From the NCBI GenBank assembly GCA_958295835.1, contig OY282378.1, positions 4,551,694 through 4,615,693 of the forward strand: a stretch of 64,000 bases of DNA, written 5' to 3'. This document shows, piece by piece, positions 56,303-64,000 of this stretch (positions within the stretch are counted from its first letter, which is position 1; each line of letters opens with the position of its first letter). The translations under genes and the position numbers were made by a program. This DNA comes from an uncultured Gammaproteobacteria bacterium. Lineage in GTDB: Bacteria; Pseudomonadota; Gammaproteobacteria; HK1. The notes under the pieces are model-generated. The model ran no database searches. It was not told the origin of the DNA and was given only the letters and a program-made list of their open reading frames with translations.

Positions 56303-56835
56303 GCAATTCTCCGGAAGTGGGGTTCAGGACATGCGGGCGAGGCGACGTTCGCCGCGCTCCGGCGCGGACCGATACCATTCGATGACGCGCAGGACAAGGT
56401 GTTCCCGCATCACGCCGCTGCCCGCTGGTGACTCGCAGGCGGTGCGCACCGGCGGATGCGCAGGACAGGCCCGTGTCCATGCGCAAGCGTCATTCCGGCG
56501 ATCGCCCATTCGTTCGCGGTGGCCGCCCGGCGCTCCTGGACGGAATCCGCGGTGAGCCGCCCGACCGGATTCTCGCGAAAACGGAACCTCCGGAAGCAGG
56601 GCGATGTCACGCCGGCGGGGAAGCGACGGGCCTTGAGACCGCCGCCGAGGCCACTTAGCATCACGGCTCGAAAGGATGCGTTCCACGCAGCACGGGGATT
56701 GGAGACCGGATTGCTGGTGAGCCACATCGTGTCAACCCCGGTCCTTGCGGGATCGTTCGTCCGGTTCGACCCGAATGCTCTCCGGCGCTCTCGGCGTCAC
56801 CCGGCCGCGACGCCCCTGCTCGATGAGCCGTCTTC
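56303..56835. other. 533-base intergenic region, no gene recognised
   Basis: Lies between divergent betC and the ATP-grasp gene. No reading frame has a ribosome site and family-like sequence. Promoters for both directions should be here; no strong -10/-35 pair was found by eye. Confidence 0.4.
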
Positions 56836-58269
56836 ATGAACTTCGACGCCTACGATCTCGATACCGCGATCTACGACGAGATGTTCCTGTCCGACGGCAT
56901 GCCCCGCGAGCACTGCCGTGCGCTGCACGACGCCTTGCGACGGCTCTCCGACGGTGAGCTGCAAGACATTCAGGATCGGATCACGCGCTCGTTCTCGAAC
57001 GAAGGCATCACGTTTACCGTCTACGGAGACGACGAGGCGGACGAACGCGTCATTCCCATCGACTGCGTGCCCCGAATCCTTTCGGGCGCCGAGTGGCGGC
57101 AGCTCGAAGCAGGGCTGATGCAACGCATCGGGGCCCTGAACCGGTTCCTGGAGGACGTCTACGGCGAGGCCCGGATCATCGCCGACGGCGTCATCCCCAC
57201 CGAGGTGGTACGCGGCTGTCCCCAGTACCGCGTCGAGATGCGCGGGGTCTCCGTACCCCATGGCACCTGGGTCGCCGTCTGCGGCACCGACCTGGTGCGC
57301 ACCCATGACGGATTCCAGGTCCTCGAGGACAACCTGCGGGTGCCGTCGGGCGTGTCCTACATGATCGCCAACCGCAAGGTGGTCAAGAGGAGTCTGCGCC
57401 GCCTCTACCGGAGCTGCCGGGTCCGGGAGGTGGAACACTACGGGCGCGTCCTGCTCGACACGTTGCGCGATCTCGCCCCCGCCGGAGGCTCCGACCCCTG
57501 CATCGTCCTGCTCACCCCGGGGGTCTACAACTCGGCGTTCTACGAGCACATGTTCCTGGCCCACGAAATCGGCGCGGCGCTCGTCGAGGGCCGTGACCTG
57601 CTGGTCAAGGACGGCTTCGTCTACATGCGCACCACCGCGGGGCTGCGGCGCGTGGACGTGATCTACCGCCGGGTGGACGACGACTTCCTCGACCCTCTCG
57701 TCTTCCGTCCGGATTCCCTGCTCGGAGTGCCCGGGCTGCTGCACGCCTTCAGGCTCGGGCGCGTCGCCCTGGCGAACGCCCCGGGGACCGGGGTCGCCGA
57801 CGACAAGAGCGTCTATGCCTGGGTCCCGGACATGATCCGCTACTACCTCGGCGATGATCCGATCCTGCCCAACGTCGAGACCCACCTGTGCCGGCGGCCG
57901 GAAGATCTGGAGTACACCCTCGACAACCTGGAGAACCTGGTGGTGAAGCGCGTCGGCGAAGCCGGAGGCTACGGCATGCTCGTCGGGCCGCACGCGACGC
58001 CGGAGGAACGCGCGGCGTACGCCGGGCAACTGCGCGCCGACCCCTCCGACTTCATCTCCCAGCCGGTGCTCGCGCTCTCACGCGCACCCTGCCTCGTGGA
58101 GGGCCGGGCCGAGCCGCGCCACGTCGATCTGCGCCCTTTCGTACTTCACGGCCGCGAGACCCGAATCGTGCCCGGCGCCTTCTGCCGTGTGGCGCTGCGC
58201 CGGGGAAGCCTCGTGGTGAACTCCAGCCAGGGAGGCGGCGGCAAGGACCTGTGGGTGCTGGACGACTGA
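56836..58269 (+). CDS. Circularly permuted type 2 ATP-grasp protein
   Basis: 477 residues, usual length. Family landmarks are FTVYGDDEADERVIPIDCVPRI, the LEDNLRVPSGVSYMIANRKV block (about 165-185), VKDGFVYMRTT, LPNVETHLC and LVVKRVGEAGGYGM, and the C-terminal SSQGGGGKDLWVL. It is expected to make a peptide-like bond using ATP. Such genes nearly always sit with alpha-E and transglutaminase genes, as here; the trio is thought to assemble or modify an unknown peptide-like product. Its stop TGA abuts the next ATG (TGAATG). Confidence 0.92.
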   Translation: MNFDAYDLDTAIYDEMFLSDGMPREHCRALHDALRRLSDGELQDIQDRITRSFSNEGITFTVYGDDEADERVIPIDCVPRILSGAEWRQLEAGLMQRIGALNRFLEDVYGEARIIADGVIPTEVVRGCPQYRVEMRGVSVPHGTWVAVCGTDLVRTHDGFQVLEDNLRVPSGVSYMIANRKVVKRSLRRLYRSCRVREVEHYGRVLLDTLRDLAPAGGSDPCIVLLTPGVYNSAFYEHMFLAHEIGAALVEGRDLLVKDGFVYMRTTAGLRRVDVIYRRVDDDFLDPLVFRPDSLLGVPGLLHAFRLGRVALANAPGTGVADDKSVYAWVPDMIRYYLGDDPILPNVETHLCRRPEDLEYTLDNLENLVVKRVGEAGGYGMLVGPHATPEERAAYAGQLRADPSDFISQPVLALSRAPCLVEGRAEPRHVDLRPFVLHGRETRIVPGAFCRVALRRGSLVVNSSQGGGGKDLWVLDD

Positions 58270-59250
58270 ATGCTCTCGCGCAGCGCCCAGGGACTGTACT
58301 GGATGGGCCGCTACCTGGAGCGGACGAGCCATCTGTGCAGTCTGCTCCGGTTGCAGGTGGAAGCGCTGGTGGACCGGCCGATCCCCGAAATCCACTTCGG
58401 CTGGCGCCGGATCTACGCAAGCGTCGACCGTCGGCCACCCTTCGGGGGCGATTTCGAGCCTGACGAGAGCGATGACTTCACCCTCGCCGATTCCTACACC
58501 CTGGCCGGCGATCTCACGTTCGAGCGCTCCAACCTCGATTCGGTACGGAGCTGCTTCGCCCTCGGCCGCGAGAACGCCCGCCAGATGCGCCACTGCATCA
58601 GCGCGGAGATGTGGACCTGCCTGAATCTTGCCTGGCTGCGCATCCGCGGACTCGACGTCGAGGACATCTGGAAGGTCTCCCCGGAAAGCTTCTACGCCGA
58701 GACGATCCGAGAGATCGACACCTTCATCGGCGTGGCCGAAGCGACCATGTACCGGGACGAGGGTTGGCGCTTCATGCGGCTCGGACGGTTCATCGAGCGC
58801 GCCCAGCTCCTGGTTGCGCTGCTCCTCGCCCAGCTCGCTACCGTCCGGACCCGGGACGAGGCCACCGACACCGGCTGGACGAGTCTGTTGCGCGCATGCA
58901 AGGCCTTCGACGCCTACAAGCGAAGCTACAGCGTCGAGGTCCGGCCGGATCGGGTGCTGGACCTTCTCGTCACCGATCCCCTGCTGCCCGGCTCGCTGTA
59001 CCGTTCGCTCGATACGCTGGCGTCGGAGCTTGCCGCCATCGGCCCGGGCCCGAGCTCGCGCACCGGAGCCGCGGCCGGGCAGCTCGCCGGACGGCTGCGC
59101 GACCTGATCCGCCATGAGTGGCCCAAGCGAGCAGATCCGGAAGATCGGGCGGCTCTTCTCGTGCGTGCGCGGGAGCATTGCCTGAAGCTCCACGATCTCG
59201 TGAACGCGGCGTACATCGACTACGACGTCGATGACTCCCCGGTACACTGA
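58270..59250 (+). CDS. Alpha-E domain protein
   Basis: 326 residues, all-helical, with the family opening MLSRSAQGLYWMGRYLERTSHLCSLL. The Glu-rich helices and motifs such as VRSCFALGRENARQMRHCIS and RFIERAQLLVALLL are typical. The domain has unknown biochemistry but is the constant partner of the ATP-grasp protein encoded immediately upstream, with no gap. It probably works in the same complex or pathway, in the cytoplasm. Confidence 0.92.
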   Translation: MLSRSAQGLYWMGRYLERTSHLCSLLRLQVEALVDRPIPEIHFGWRRIYASVDRRPPFGGDFEPDESDDFTLADSYTLAGDLTFERSNLDSVRSCFALGRENARQMRHCISAEMWTCLNLAWLRIRGLDVEDIWKVSPESFYAETIREIDTFIGVAEATMYRDEGWRFMRLGRFIERAQLLVALLLAQLATVRTRDEATDTGWTSLLRACKAFDAYKRSYSVEVRPDRVLDLLVTDPLLPGSLYRSLDTLASELAAIGPGPSSRTGAAAGQLAGRLRDLIRHEWPKRADPEDRAALLVRAREHCLKLHDLVNAAYIDYDVDDSPVH

Positions 59251-59254
59251 CGTC

Positions 59255-60163
59255 ATGACCGGAGCCGTCCGCTACCAGATCACGCACGTCTCCCGCTACC
59301 GCTACACCACCCGCGTGCGGCAGTGCGCGATGCTGTTGTGCCTGGAGCCGCGCGAGGATCGGAGGCAGCGGCTGCTTCACTTCGAGATCGAGACCCACCC
59401 TCCGGGCTTCATCAACCGGGAGAAGGACAGCTTCGGCAATGCCCGACACGTTCTCGACGTCCAGCGGGCGCATCGTATCCTGGAGATCACCGCCCGTTCC
59501 ACGGTCGAGTCGATGCCTCCGGGCGCGCTCCCCGAACGTCTGGACGCCGGCGTCTGGGACGAGAGCCGCGCGCTGCGAGGATCCTTCGCCGATTGGGACT
59601 TCGTGCAGCCGAGCGCACTGGTCGCCCCCTCCCCCGCTCTCGCCGCGTTCGTCGATCGGCACCGCATCGAGCCCGGAAGCGACCCTCTCGAAAGCCTGTT
59701 GCGACTCTCGGATACGCTCCACCGCCGCCTGCACTACATTCCGGGAGCCACTTCGGTGGAGTCCCCCGTCGATCATGTCCTCCGGACCGACCGAGGGGTC
59801 TGCCAGGACTACGCCCACGTGATGATCGCGATCGCCCGCTCCTGGAGCATCCCTGCCCGCTATGTCTCCGGCTACCTGCACGTGACCGGTCAATCCGGCG
59901 AGCGTCCGCCGGACAACGCGACCCACGCCTGGGTCGAATGCCGGTTGCCGGGACTCGGCTGGACAGGTTTCGACCCGACCAACCGGAGTCTCGCCGGCGT
60001 GGGACATCTGTGCATCGCGGCCGGGCGCGACTACCGGGACGTGGCTCCGACCCGCGGCGTCATCCAGGGCGGTGGAGACGCCCGCCTCGAGGTCGAGGTG
60101 AGGGTGCATGCGGACGCTGCCGGGGCGACGGCAACTCCCGCCAAATCCGAACATGCCCCTTGA
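59255..60163 (+). CDS. Transglutaminase-like cysteine protease-fold protein
   Basis: 302 residues from ATG 59255, where the typical N-terminal beta domain opens (VRYQITHVSRYRYTTRVRQ); ATG 59231 would overlap the previous gene by 20 bases. The catalytic triad of the transglutaminase core is in GVCQDYAHVMIAIARS (Cys), NATHAWVECRLP (His) and FDPTN (Asp). It likely cleaves or forms isopeptide bonds. Third member of the conserved ATP-grasp/alpha-E/transglutaminase trio. Confidence 0.92.
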   Translation: MTGAVRYQITHVSRYRYTTRVRQCAMLLCLEPREDRRQRLLHFEIETHPPGFINREKDSFGNARHVLDVQRAHRILEITARSTVESMPPGALPERLDAGVWDESRALRGSFADWDFVQPSALVAPSPALAAFVDRHRIEPGSDPLESLLRLSDTLHRRLHYIPGATSVESPVDHVLRTDRGVCQDYAHVMIAIARSWSIPARYVSGYLHVTGQSGERPPDNATHAWVECRLPGLGWTGFDPTNRSLAGVGHLCIAAGRDYRDVAPTRGVIQGGGDARLEVEVRVHADAAGATATPAKSEHAP

Positions 60164-60360
60164 ATCGCCCGGACCGGATGCTCGGGCGGCCGGCAAGGCC
60201 GGGCAATCCCGATCATGCGGTCCGTGCCCGTGCGTTGGCGGGAATTGCTGCCGGCCCGAGATCGGGATTGCCCTCGATCTCCGACAAGGCTATTCTTTCC
60301 TGAATTCCGCCGCGAAGCTCCAAGAGCGAAGACCACGACACCAACCAGGACGCGAGGCCC

Positions 60361-60699
60361 ATGGATATTCAGACCGAACGGGAAAATGGAACCTTGATTG
60401 CAAAGGCGAAGGGGCGCATCGACGGCGTGAACGCTCGCGACTTCGAAGAAGCGCTGCAGACCGCGATCAGCACGGACGACAACACGGTCGTCATGGATTT
60501 CGAAGACCTCTCCTACATCAGCAGCGCGGGGCTTCGGGTCATCCTGCTGATCGCCAAGACCCTGCGGAAACGGAACGCCGAGCTCATGCTCTGTTCGCTC
60601 TCGGATCCGATTCGGGAAGTCTTCGAGATCAGCGGCTTCGACAAGTTCATCCCGGTCCACGCCTCCCGGAAAGAAGCCCTCGCTGCGATCGGCAGCTAG
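60361..60699 (+). CDS. STAS-domain anti-sigma-factor antagonist
   Basis: 112 residues, one STAS domain. The phosphorylatable Ser is in YISSAGLRVIL (about residues 58-68). Such proteins release a partner from an anti-sigma or similar kinase when unphosphorylated. No kinase, phosphatase or sigma gene is adjacent, so the partner is elsewhere. A 197-base gap upstream and a terminator hairpin downstream suggest its own transcript. Confidence 0.9.
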   Translation: MDIQTERENGTLIAKAKGRIDGVNARDFEEALQTAISTDDNTVVMDFEDLSYISSAGLRVILLIAKTLRKRNAELMLCSLSDPIREVFEISGFDKFIPVHASRKEALAAIGS

Positions 60700-60794
60700 C
60701 CCGCGCGAGACATCGTTGCGTCTTCCCGGTCCCGAAACGGCGCGGTGGCGTTCGTGCTCTCAAGCCGGGGCGAAGCCGCCGCCTCCTCCTGCAA

Positions 60795-60817
60795 GGCCGC
60801 CCGCGATGGGGGCGGCC
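60795..60817. terminator. Bidirectional terminator between STAS and mdh
   Basis: GGCCGCCC (60795-60802) pairs perfectly with GGGCGGCC (60810-60817) with a 7-base loop. It lies between convergent genes. No T-run. Confidence 0.6.
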
Positions 60818-60853
60818 CGTCCAGCCCCTTTCCGAATCAAGGTAGATTCCTGG

Positions 60854-61831
60854 TCAGAGTAGATCCCTGACCGCGTCGCGCTCCTCTTCGAGCTCGACGC
60901 GCGTCGCATCCATCTTCTCGCGGCTGAACTCGTCGATGTCCAGTCCCTGCACGATGCGGCAGGCGTCGTTCTCGATGGTCACCGGGAAGGAGTAGATCAG
61001 ACCTTCGGGAATGCCGTAGCTTCCATCGCTGGGGATGGCCATGCTGGTCCAGTCGCCCGCGGCGGTTCCCCGGATCCAGTCGCGAACGTGCGAGAGCCCC
61101 GCGTGGGCGGCGGAGGCCGCGCTGGAGAGACCGCGCGCTTCGATGATCTCGGCGCCGCGCCTCTGGACTCCGGGAATGAACCGGTCGCGGATCCACCCGG
61201 TGTCGAGCCGCTCCATCGCCGGCGTGGCGCCGATCGTGGCGTGGTTCAAGTCCGGATACTGGGTCGCGGAGTGATTTCCCCAGATCGTCACCCGCCGAAT
61301 GTCCGATACCGCGGCTCCGGTCTTCTCCGCCACCTGGCTGATGGCCCGGTTGTGATCGAGCCGCATCATCGCGGAGAACTGCGCCGGCGCCAGATCCGGC
61401 GCGTTGCGCATCGCGATGAGTGCATTGGTGTTCGCGGGATTGCCGATCACCAGCACCTTGACGTCGCGGCTGGCATGGTCGTTGAGGGCCCGGCCCTGGG
61501 GACCGAAGATCCTGCCGTTCCCGGCGAGCAGATCCCCTCGCTCCATGCCCTTGCCGCGCGGCTTCGCGCCGACGAGCATCGCGTAATCGACGTCCTTGAA
61601 CGCGACGGCCGGATCGTCGGTGATCACGACGTCCTGCAGCAGCGGATACGCGCAGTCGGCGAGCTCCATCACCACGCCCCGGAGCGGGCCGAGCGCAGGC
61701 GTGATCTCCATCAGGTTCAACGCGACCGGCCGATCCGGACCGAGCATCTCGCCGGATGCGATGCGAAACAGCAGTGAGTACCCGATCTGGCCGGCCGCAC
61801 CGGTGACGGCGATTCTCGCGGGTGAGGTCAT
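60854..61831 (-). CDS. mdh: Malate dehydrogenase (NAD)
   Basis: 325 residues from ATG 61831. The Rossmann motif VTGAAGQIGYSLLFRIASG is at residues about 8-26; the mobile loop VGAKPRGKGMERGDLL carries the substrate-binding arginines; catalytic His lies in TIWGNHSATQYPD and Asp in MMRLDHNRAIS. The sequence is of the longer GAAGQI type found in many proteobacteria and actinobacteria, not the E. coli MDH type. It oxidises malate to oxaloacetate, the substrate of the citrate synthase encoded just upstream in the same direction (58-base gap). Confidence 0.95.
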   Translation of the reverse strand: MTSPARIAVTGAAGQIGYSLLFRIASGEMLGPDRPVALNLMEITPALGPLRGVVMELADCAYPLLQDVVITDDPAVAFKDVDYAMLVGAKPRGKGMERGDLLAGNGRIFGPQGRALNDHASRDVKVLVIGNPANTNALIAMRNAPDLAPAQFSAMMRLDHNRAISQVAEKTGAAVSDIRRVTIWGNHSATQYPDLNHATIGATPAMERLDTGWIRDRFIPGVQRRGAEIIEARGLSSAASAAHAGLSHVRDWIRGTAAGDWTSMAIPSDGSYGIPEGLIYSFPVTIENDACRIVQGLDIDEFSREKMDATRVELEEERDAVRDLL

Positions 61832-61889
61832 GCGCCGATCTCCTGTTCGTCCTTCTCTCGACATTCCGCGATGAGCGCGGGCTCCATGC

Positions 61890-63191
61890 TCAGCCTCGCT
61901 CCTTCATGTGCACGTAATCGCGCCGCGCCGCGCCCGTGTAGCGCTGCTGCGGGCGGCCGATTCGCTGTTCCTCGCCGGTGAAGAACTCCATCCAGTGCGT
62001 AACCCAGCCGACGCTGCGCGAGATGGCGAAGATCACGGTAAACATGTTCAGGGGAATCCCCAGCGCACTCAGAATGATGCCGGAGTAGAAGTCCACGTTG
62101 GGGTAGAGGTTGCGTTCGATGAAGTACTCGTCCTGAAGAGCGATCTCTTCCAGGCGCAGCGCAATCTCGAACAACGGCTGATTACCGGCGTCCAGATCAT
62201 CGAGAAGATCGTGGCACGCCTGGCGGATCAGCGTCGCGCGAGGGTCGAAGTTCTTGTACACGCGGTGGCCGAAGCCCATCAGGCGAAACGGGTCGTTCCG
62301 ATCCTTCGCGCGTTCGATGTACCTCGGGATCTCGGCCGGATCGTCGATGTCCCGGAGCATGTCGATCACCGCTTCGTTGGCGCCTCCGTGAGCCGGTCCC
62401 CACAGGGTCGCGATTCCTGCCGCGACACACGCGTAGGGGTTCGCGCCGGAGCTGCCCGCGAGCCGTACCGTCGATGTGCTCGCGTTCTGCTCGTGGTCGG
62501 CATGAAGGATCATCATGAGCTCCAGGGCGCGCACCGCGACGGGGCTCGGAAGGTAGGGCTCGGCCCGGACCGCGAACATCATCTGGAGGAAGTTCTCCAC
62601 GTAGCCGAGTGAATTGATGGGATACATGAAGGGCTGGCCGATGCTGTACTTGTAGCAGTCGGCGGCGATGGACGGAAGCTTCGCGATCAAGCGGATCGCG
62701 GCCAGCTCGCGATGCTCCGCGCTGCTGATGTCGAGGGTGTCGTGATAGAAGGTCGAGAGCGCGCCCACGATGCCGACGAGCATTCCCATCGGATGGGCAT
62801 CGTGCTGATACCCCGCAATGAACCGCCGAATCCCCTCGTGGACCATCGTGTGGCGCCGAATCCCGGCATTGAATTCACTCCATTGCCCCCTGGTCGGCAG
62901 CTCGCCGTACAGCAGGAGGTAGCAGATCTCGAGAAAGCTGCTCTGCTCGGCGAGCTGCTCGATCGGGTAGCCGCGGTAGAGCAGCACCCCCTCCTGTCCG
63001 TCGATGTAGGTGATCGTGCTGGAGCAGCTCGCGGTCGACGCGAAACCGGGGTCGTAGGTGAAGTAGCCCAGCTTCGACGGCAGGGAGCGGATGTCGAGCA
63101 CCGGGCGTCCGTGGACGCCTTCGAGCACCTCGCATTCGACGCTCTCTCCGGAGGCGTTGTCCGTGATCGTGACGCTCTTGTGGTTTGCCAT
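61890..63191 (-). CDS. gltA: Citrate synthase (type II)
   Basis: 433 residues from ATG 63191, usual for the hexameric NADH-sensitive type. Catalytic residues are in LILHADHEQNASTST (His), GPAHGGANEAV (His) and MGFGHRVYKNFDPR with a later Asp in the family pattern. It condenses oxaloacetate and acetyl-CoA at the entry to the TCA cycle. It is followed by mdh on the same strand, an unusual but metabolically sensible pair. The frame is open upstream to 63602 without family similarity, so that extension was rejected. Confidence 0.96.
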   Translation of the reverse strand: MANHKSVTITDNASGESVECEVLEGVHGRPVLDIRSLPSKLGYFTYDPGFASTASCSSTITYIDGQEGVLLYRGYPIEQLAEQSSFLEICYLLLYGELPTRGQWSEFNAGIRRHTMVHEGIRRFIAGYQHDAHPMGMLVGIVGALSTFYHDTLDISSAEHRELAAIRLIAKLPSIAADCYKYSIGQPFMYPINSLGYVENFLQMMFAVRAEPYLPSPVAVRALELMMILHADHEQNASTSTVRLAGSSGANPYACVAAGIATLWGPAHGGANEAVIDMLRDIDDPAEIPRYIERAKDRNDPFRLMGFGHRVYKNFDPRATLIRQACHDLLDDLDAGNQPLFEIALRLEEIALQDEYFIERNLYPNVDFYSGIILSALGIPLNMFTVIFAISRSVGWVTHWMEFFTGEEQRIGRPQQRYTGAARRDYVHMKERG

Positions 63192-63586
63192 GTTGCTCTC
63201 CCGTGGCTCGGGCTCGACGGATGCGAGCGGACCGGCCAGGCAAGACTTCGGGGGCTCGAATCCACCTCGCCGGCCGTCCCGCGAACGGCGCTGGAGGGGT
63301 GTCGACGCCGGCCGGCTCGAAAGCGCACCGGCCGATCCGGCGAGGAACGCGCGGGCCCGTGCGGCGGCGCATGATCTCATACGCATCCGTGCTTTTGTAC
63401 CCATTGGAGCCGTGTGGACGGGCGGGCCGCCCCTGTGTGACGATTCCCGCCCGTGCTGCACACCCCCGTCGGATTCGCGGAAGCCCGTACCTTCCAGACC
63501 CGTTCCGACGGATTTCAGGAATTCACCTGCGTGCCGCGCGAGCTGACACAAGCGGTTTGCCACCCACCCCGAAGGAGGACATCCAG
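63192..63586. other. 395-base intergenic region between divergent gltA and the solute-binding protein
   Basis: No gene seen. It should hold the gltA and transporter promoters; no clear -10/-35 pair was identified. A GAAGGAGG ribosome site precedes the gene at 63587. Confidence 0.4.
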
Positions 63587-64000
63587 ATGGCTGACAGGAC
63601 ACGCCTGCAAGACGCCGTGCGCCGTTCGCGGCTCCGAGACACGTGGGACGAGGCGCACGACTTCGACCCCGCCGACCCCATGGTCGGGCTCGACCGTCAC
63701 GACATGGGCGGGCCGGTTCTCAAGCGCCGGACCGTTCTCAGGCTTCTCGCCGCATCGGGGGCGTTGACCGCCGCGCACCTGATGCCGGGCATCGGCATGA
63801 TGCCGGCGCGGGCCGCGGCCGGCGGGACGTTGCGCGCGGGCTGGTCGGCCGTCGGCGAGTTCCGCACCATCGATCCGGCGCAGATCAACCAGGTGCTGCT
63901 GTTCCAGATCTCCTCCAACGTGCTCAGCGGGCTGACCCACATCAACCCGCAGCTCCAGGCGGAAGGCGACCTGGCCATCGATTGGAAGGTCGACTCGGCG
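63587..64000 (+). CDS. Tat-exported ABC transporter solute-binding protein, family 5 type (3' end outside window)
   Basis: 138 residues visible; the gene runs off the window. The ATG at 63587 has a GAAGGAGG site 8 bases upstream. A twin-arginine-type signal is present late, at about residues 47-75 (KRRTVLRLLAASGALTAAHL), after a 45-residue hydrophilic leader. The mature part begins GGTLRAGWSAVGEFRTIDPAQINQ, as in peptide/nickel/opine-binding proteins (SBP_bac_5), which capture substrate in the periplasm for a Dpp/Opp-like permease. Confidence 0.85.
   Translation, partial: MADRTRLQDAVRRSRLRDTWDEAHDFDPADPMVGLDRHDMGGPVLKRRTVLRLLAASGALTAAHLMPGIGMMPARAAAGGTLRAGWSAVGEFRTIDPAQINQVLLFQISSNVLSGLTHINPQLQAEGDLAIDWKVDSA

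Overview
The window is GC-rich (roughly two thirds G+C by eye), densely coded chromosomal DNA from a member of the Pseudomonadota, most likely a gammaproteobacterium. Supporting signs are the divergent tesA / ybbA-ybbP order, two-partner secretion genes, a tRNA-Ser with an encoded CCA end, a gltA-mdh pair and an Lhr-type helicase. No ribosomal RNA, CRISPR array, transposase or integrase is visible. Only one tRNA was found.

Layout. 1-11.4 kb: a partial MarR regulator, an S2P-type membrane protease, a dioxygenase / dehydrogenase / amidase catabolic cluster, a conserved hypothetical, a glutaredoxin-DinB fusion whose first active-site cysteine codon is an in-frame TGA (probable selenocysteine), SCO1, a methyltransferase, an MFS transporter and a Fic-family pseudogene with strong palindromic operators. 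11.5-22.3 kb: a two-partner secretion locus (FecR-like protein, TpsB, TpsA), a SUMF1-like exported protein and a CHASE2 adenylate cyclase. 22.3-34.8 kb: O-acetylhomoserine sulfhydrylase, a hydrolase, a hydantoinase-B protein, tesA/ybbA/ybbP, a dehydrogenase, a lipoprotein flanked by inverted repeats, an L,D-transpeptidase and a GST. 34.9-43 kb: tRNA-Ser(CGA), rhodanese, HicAB, Lhr, a PIN/Phd pair and a DHFR-like protein.

43-56.3 kb: a leftward transporter/catabolism cluster: choline-sulfatase-like enzyme, polyamine/quaternary-amine type ABC components PotA, PotB and PotC, and hydantoinase/oxoprolinase A and B. It is split between potB and potC by a 4-5 kb, lower-GC block of three overlapping genes: a SAM methyltransferase, a compact SF1 helicase, and a 729-residue protein with an unknown N-terminal region fused to an AlkB-type oxygenase. 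This is the best candidate for an undescribed multi-gene system. 56.8-64 kb: ATP-grasp / alpha-E / transglutaminase cluster, STAS protein, mdh, gltA and the start of a Tat-exported solute-binding protein.

Two observations stand out. The first is the probable UxxC selenoprotein at 6691-7452. The second is the uncharacterised methyltransferase-helicase-AlkB operon at 47949-52082. A recurring oddity is short tandem duplication exactly at gene starts: four independent cases, at tesA, potB, the metY-hydrolase junction and the rhodanese gene. Three-hairpin REP-like repeats are also scattered through the window. All functional calls come from reading motifs; no database search was possible.
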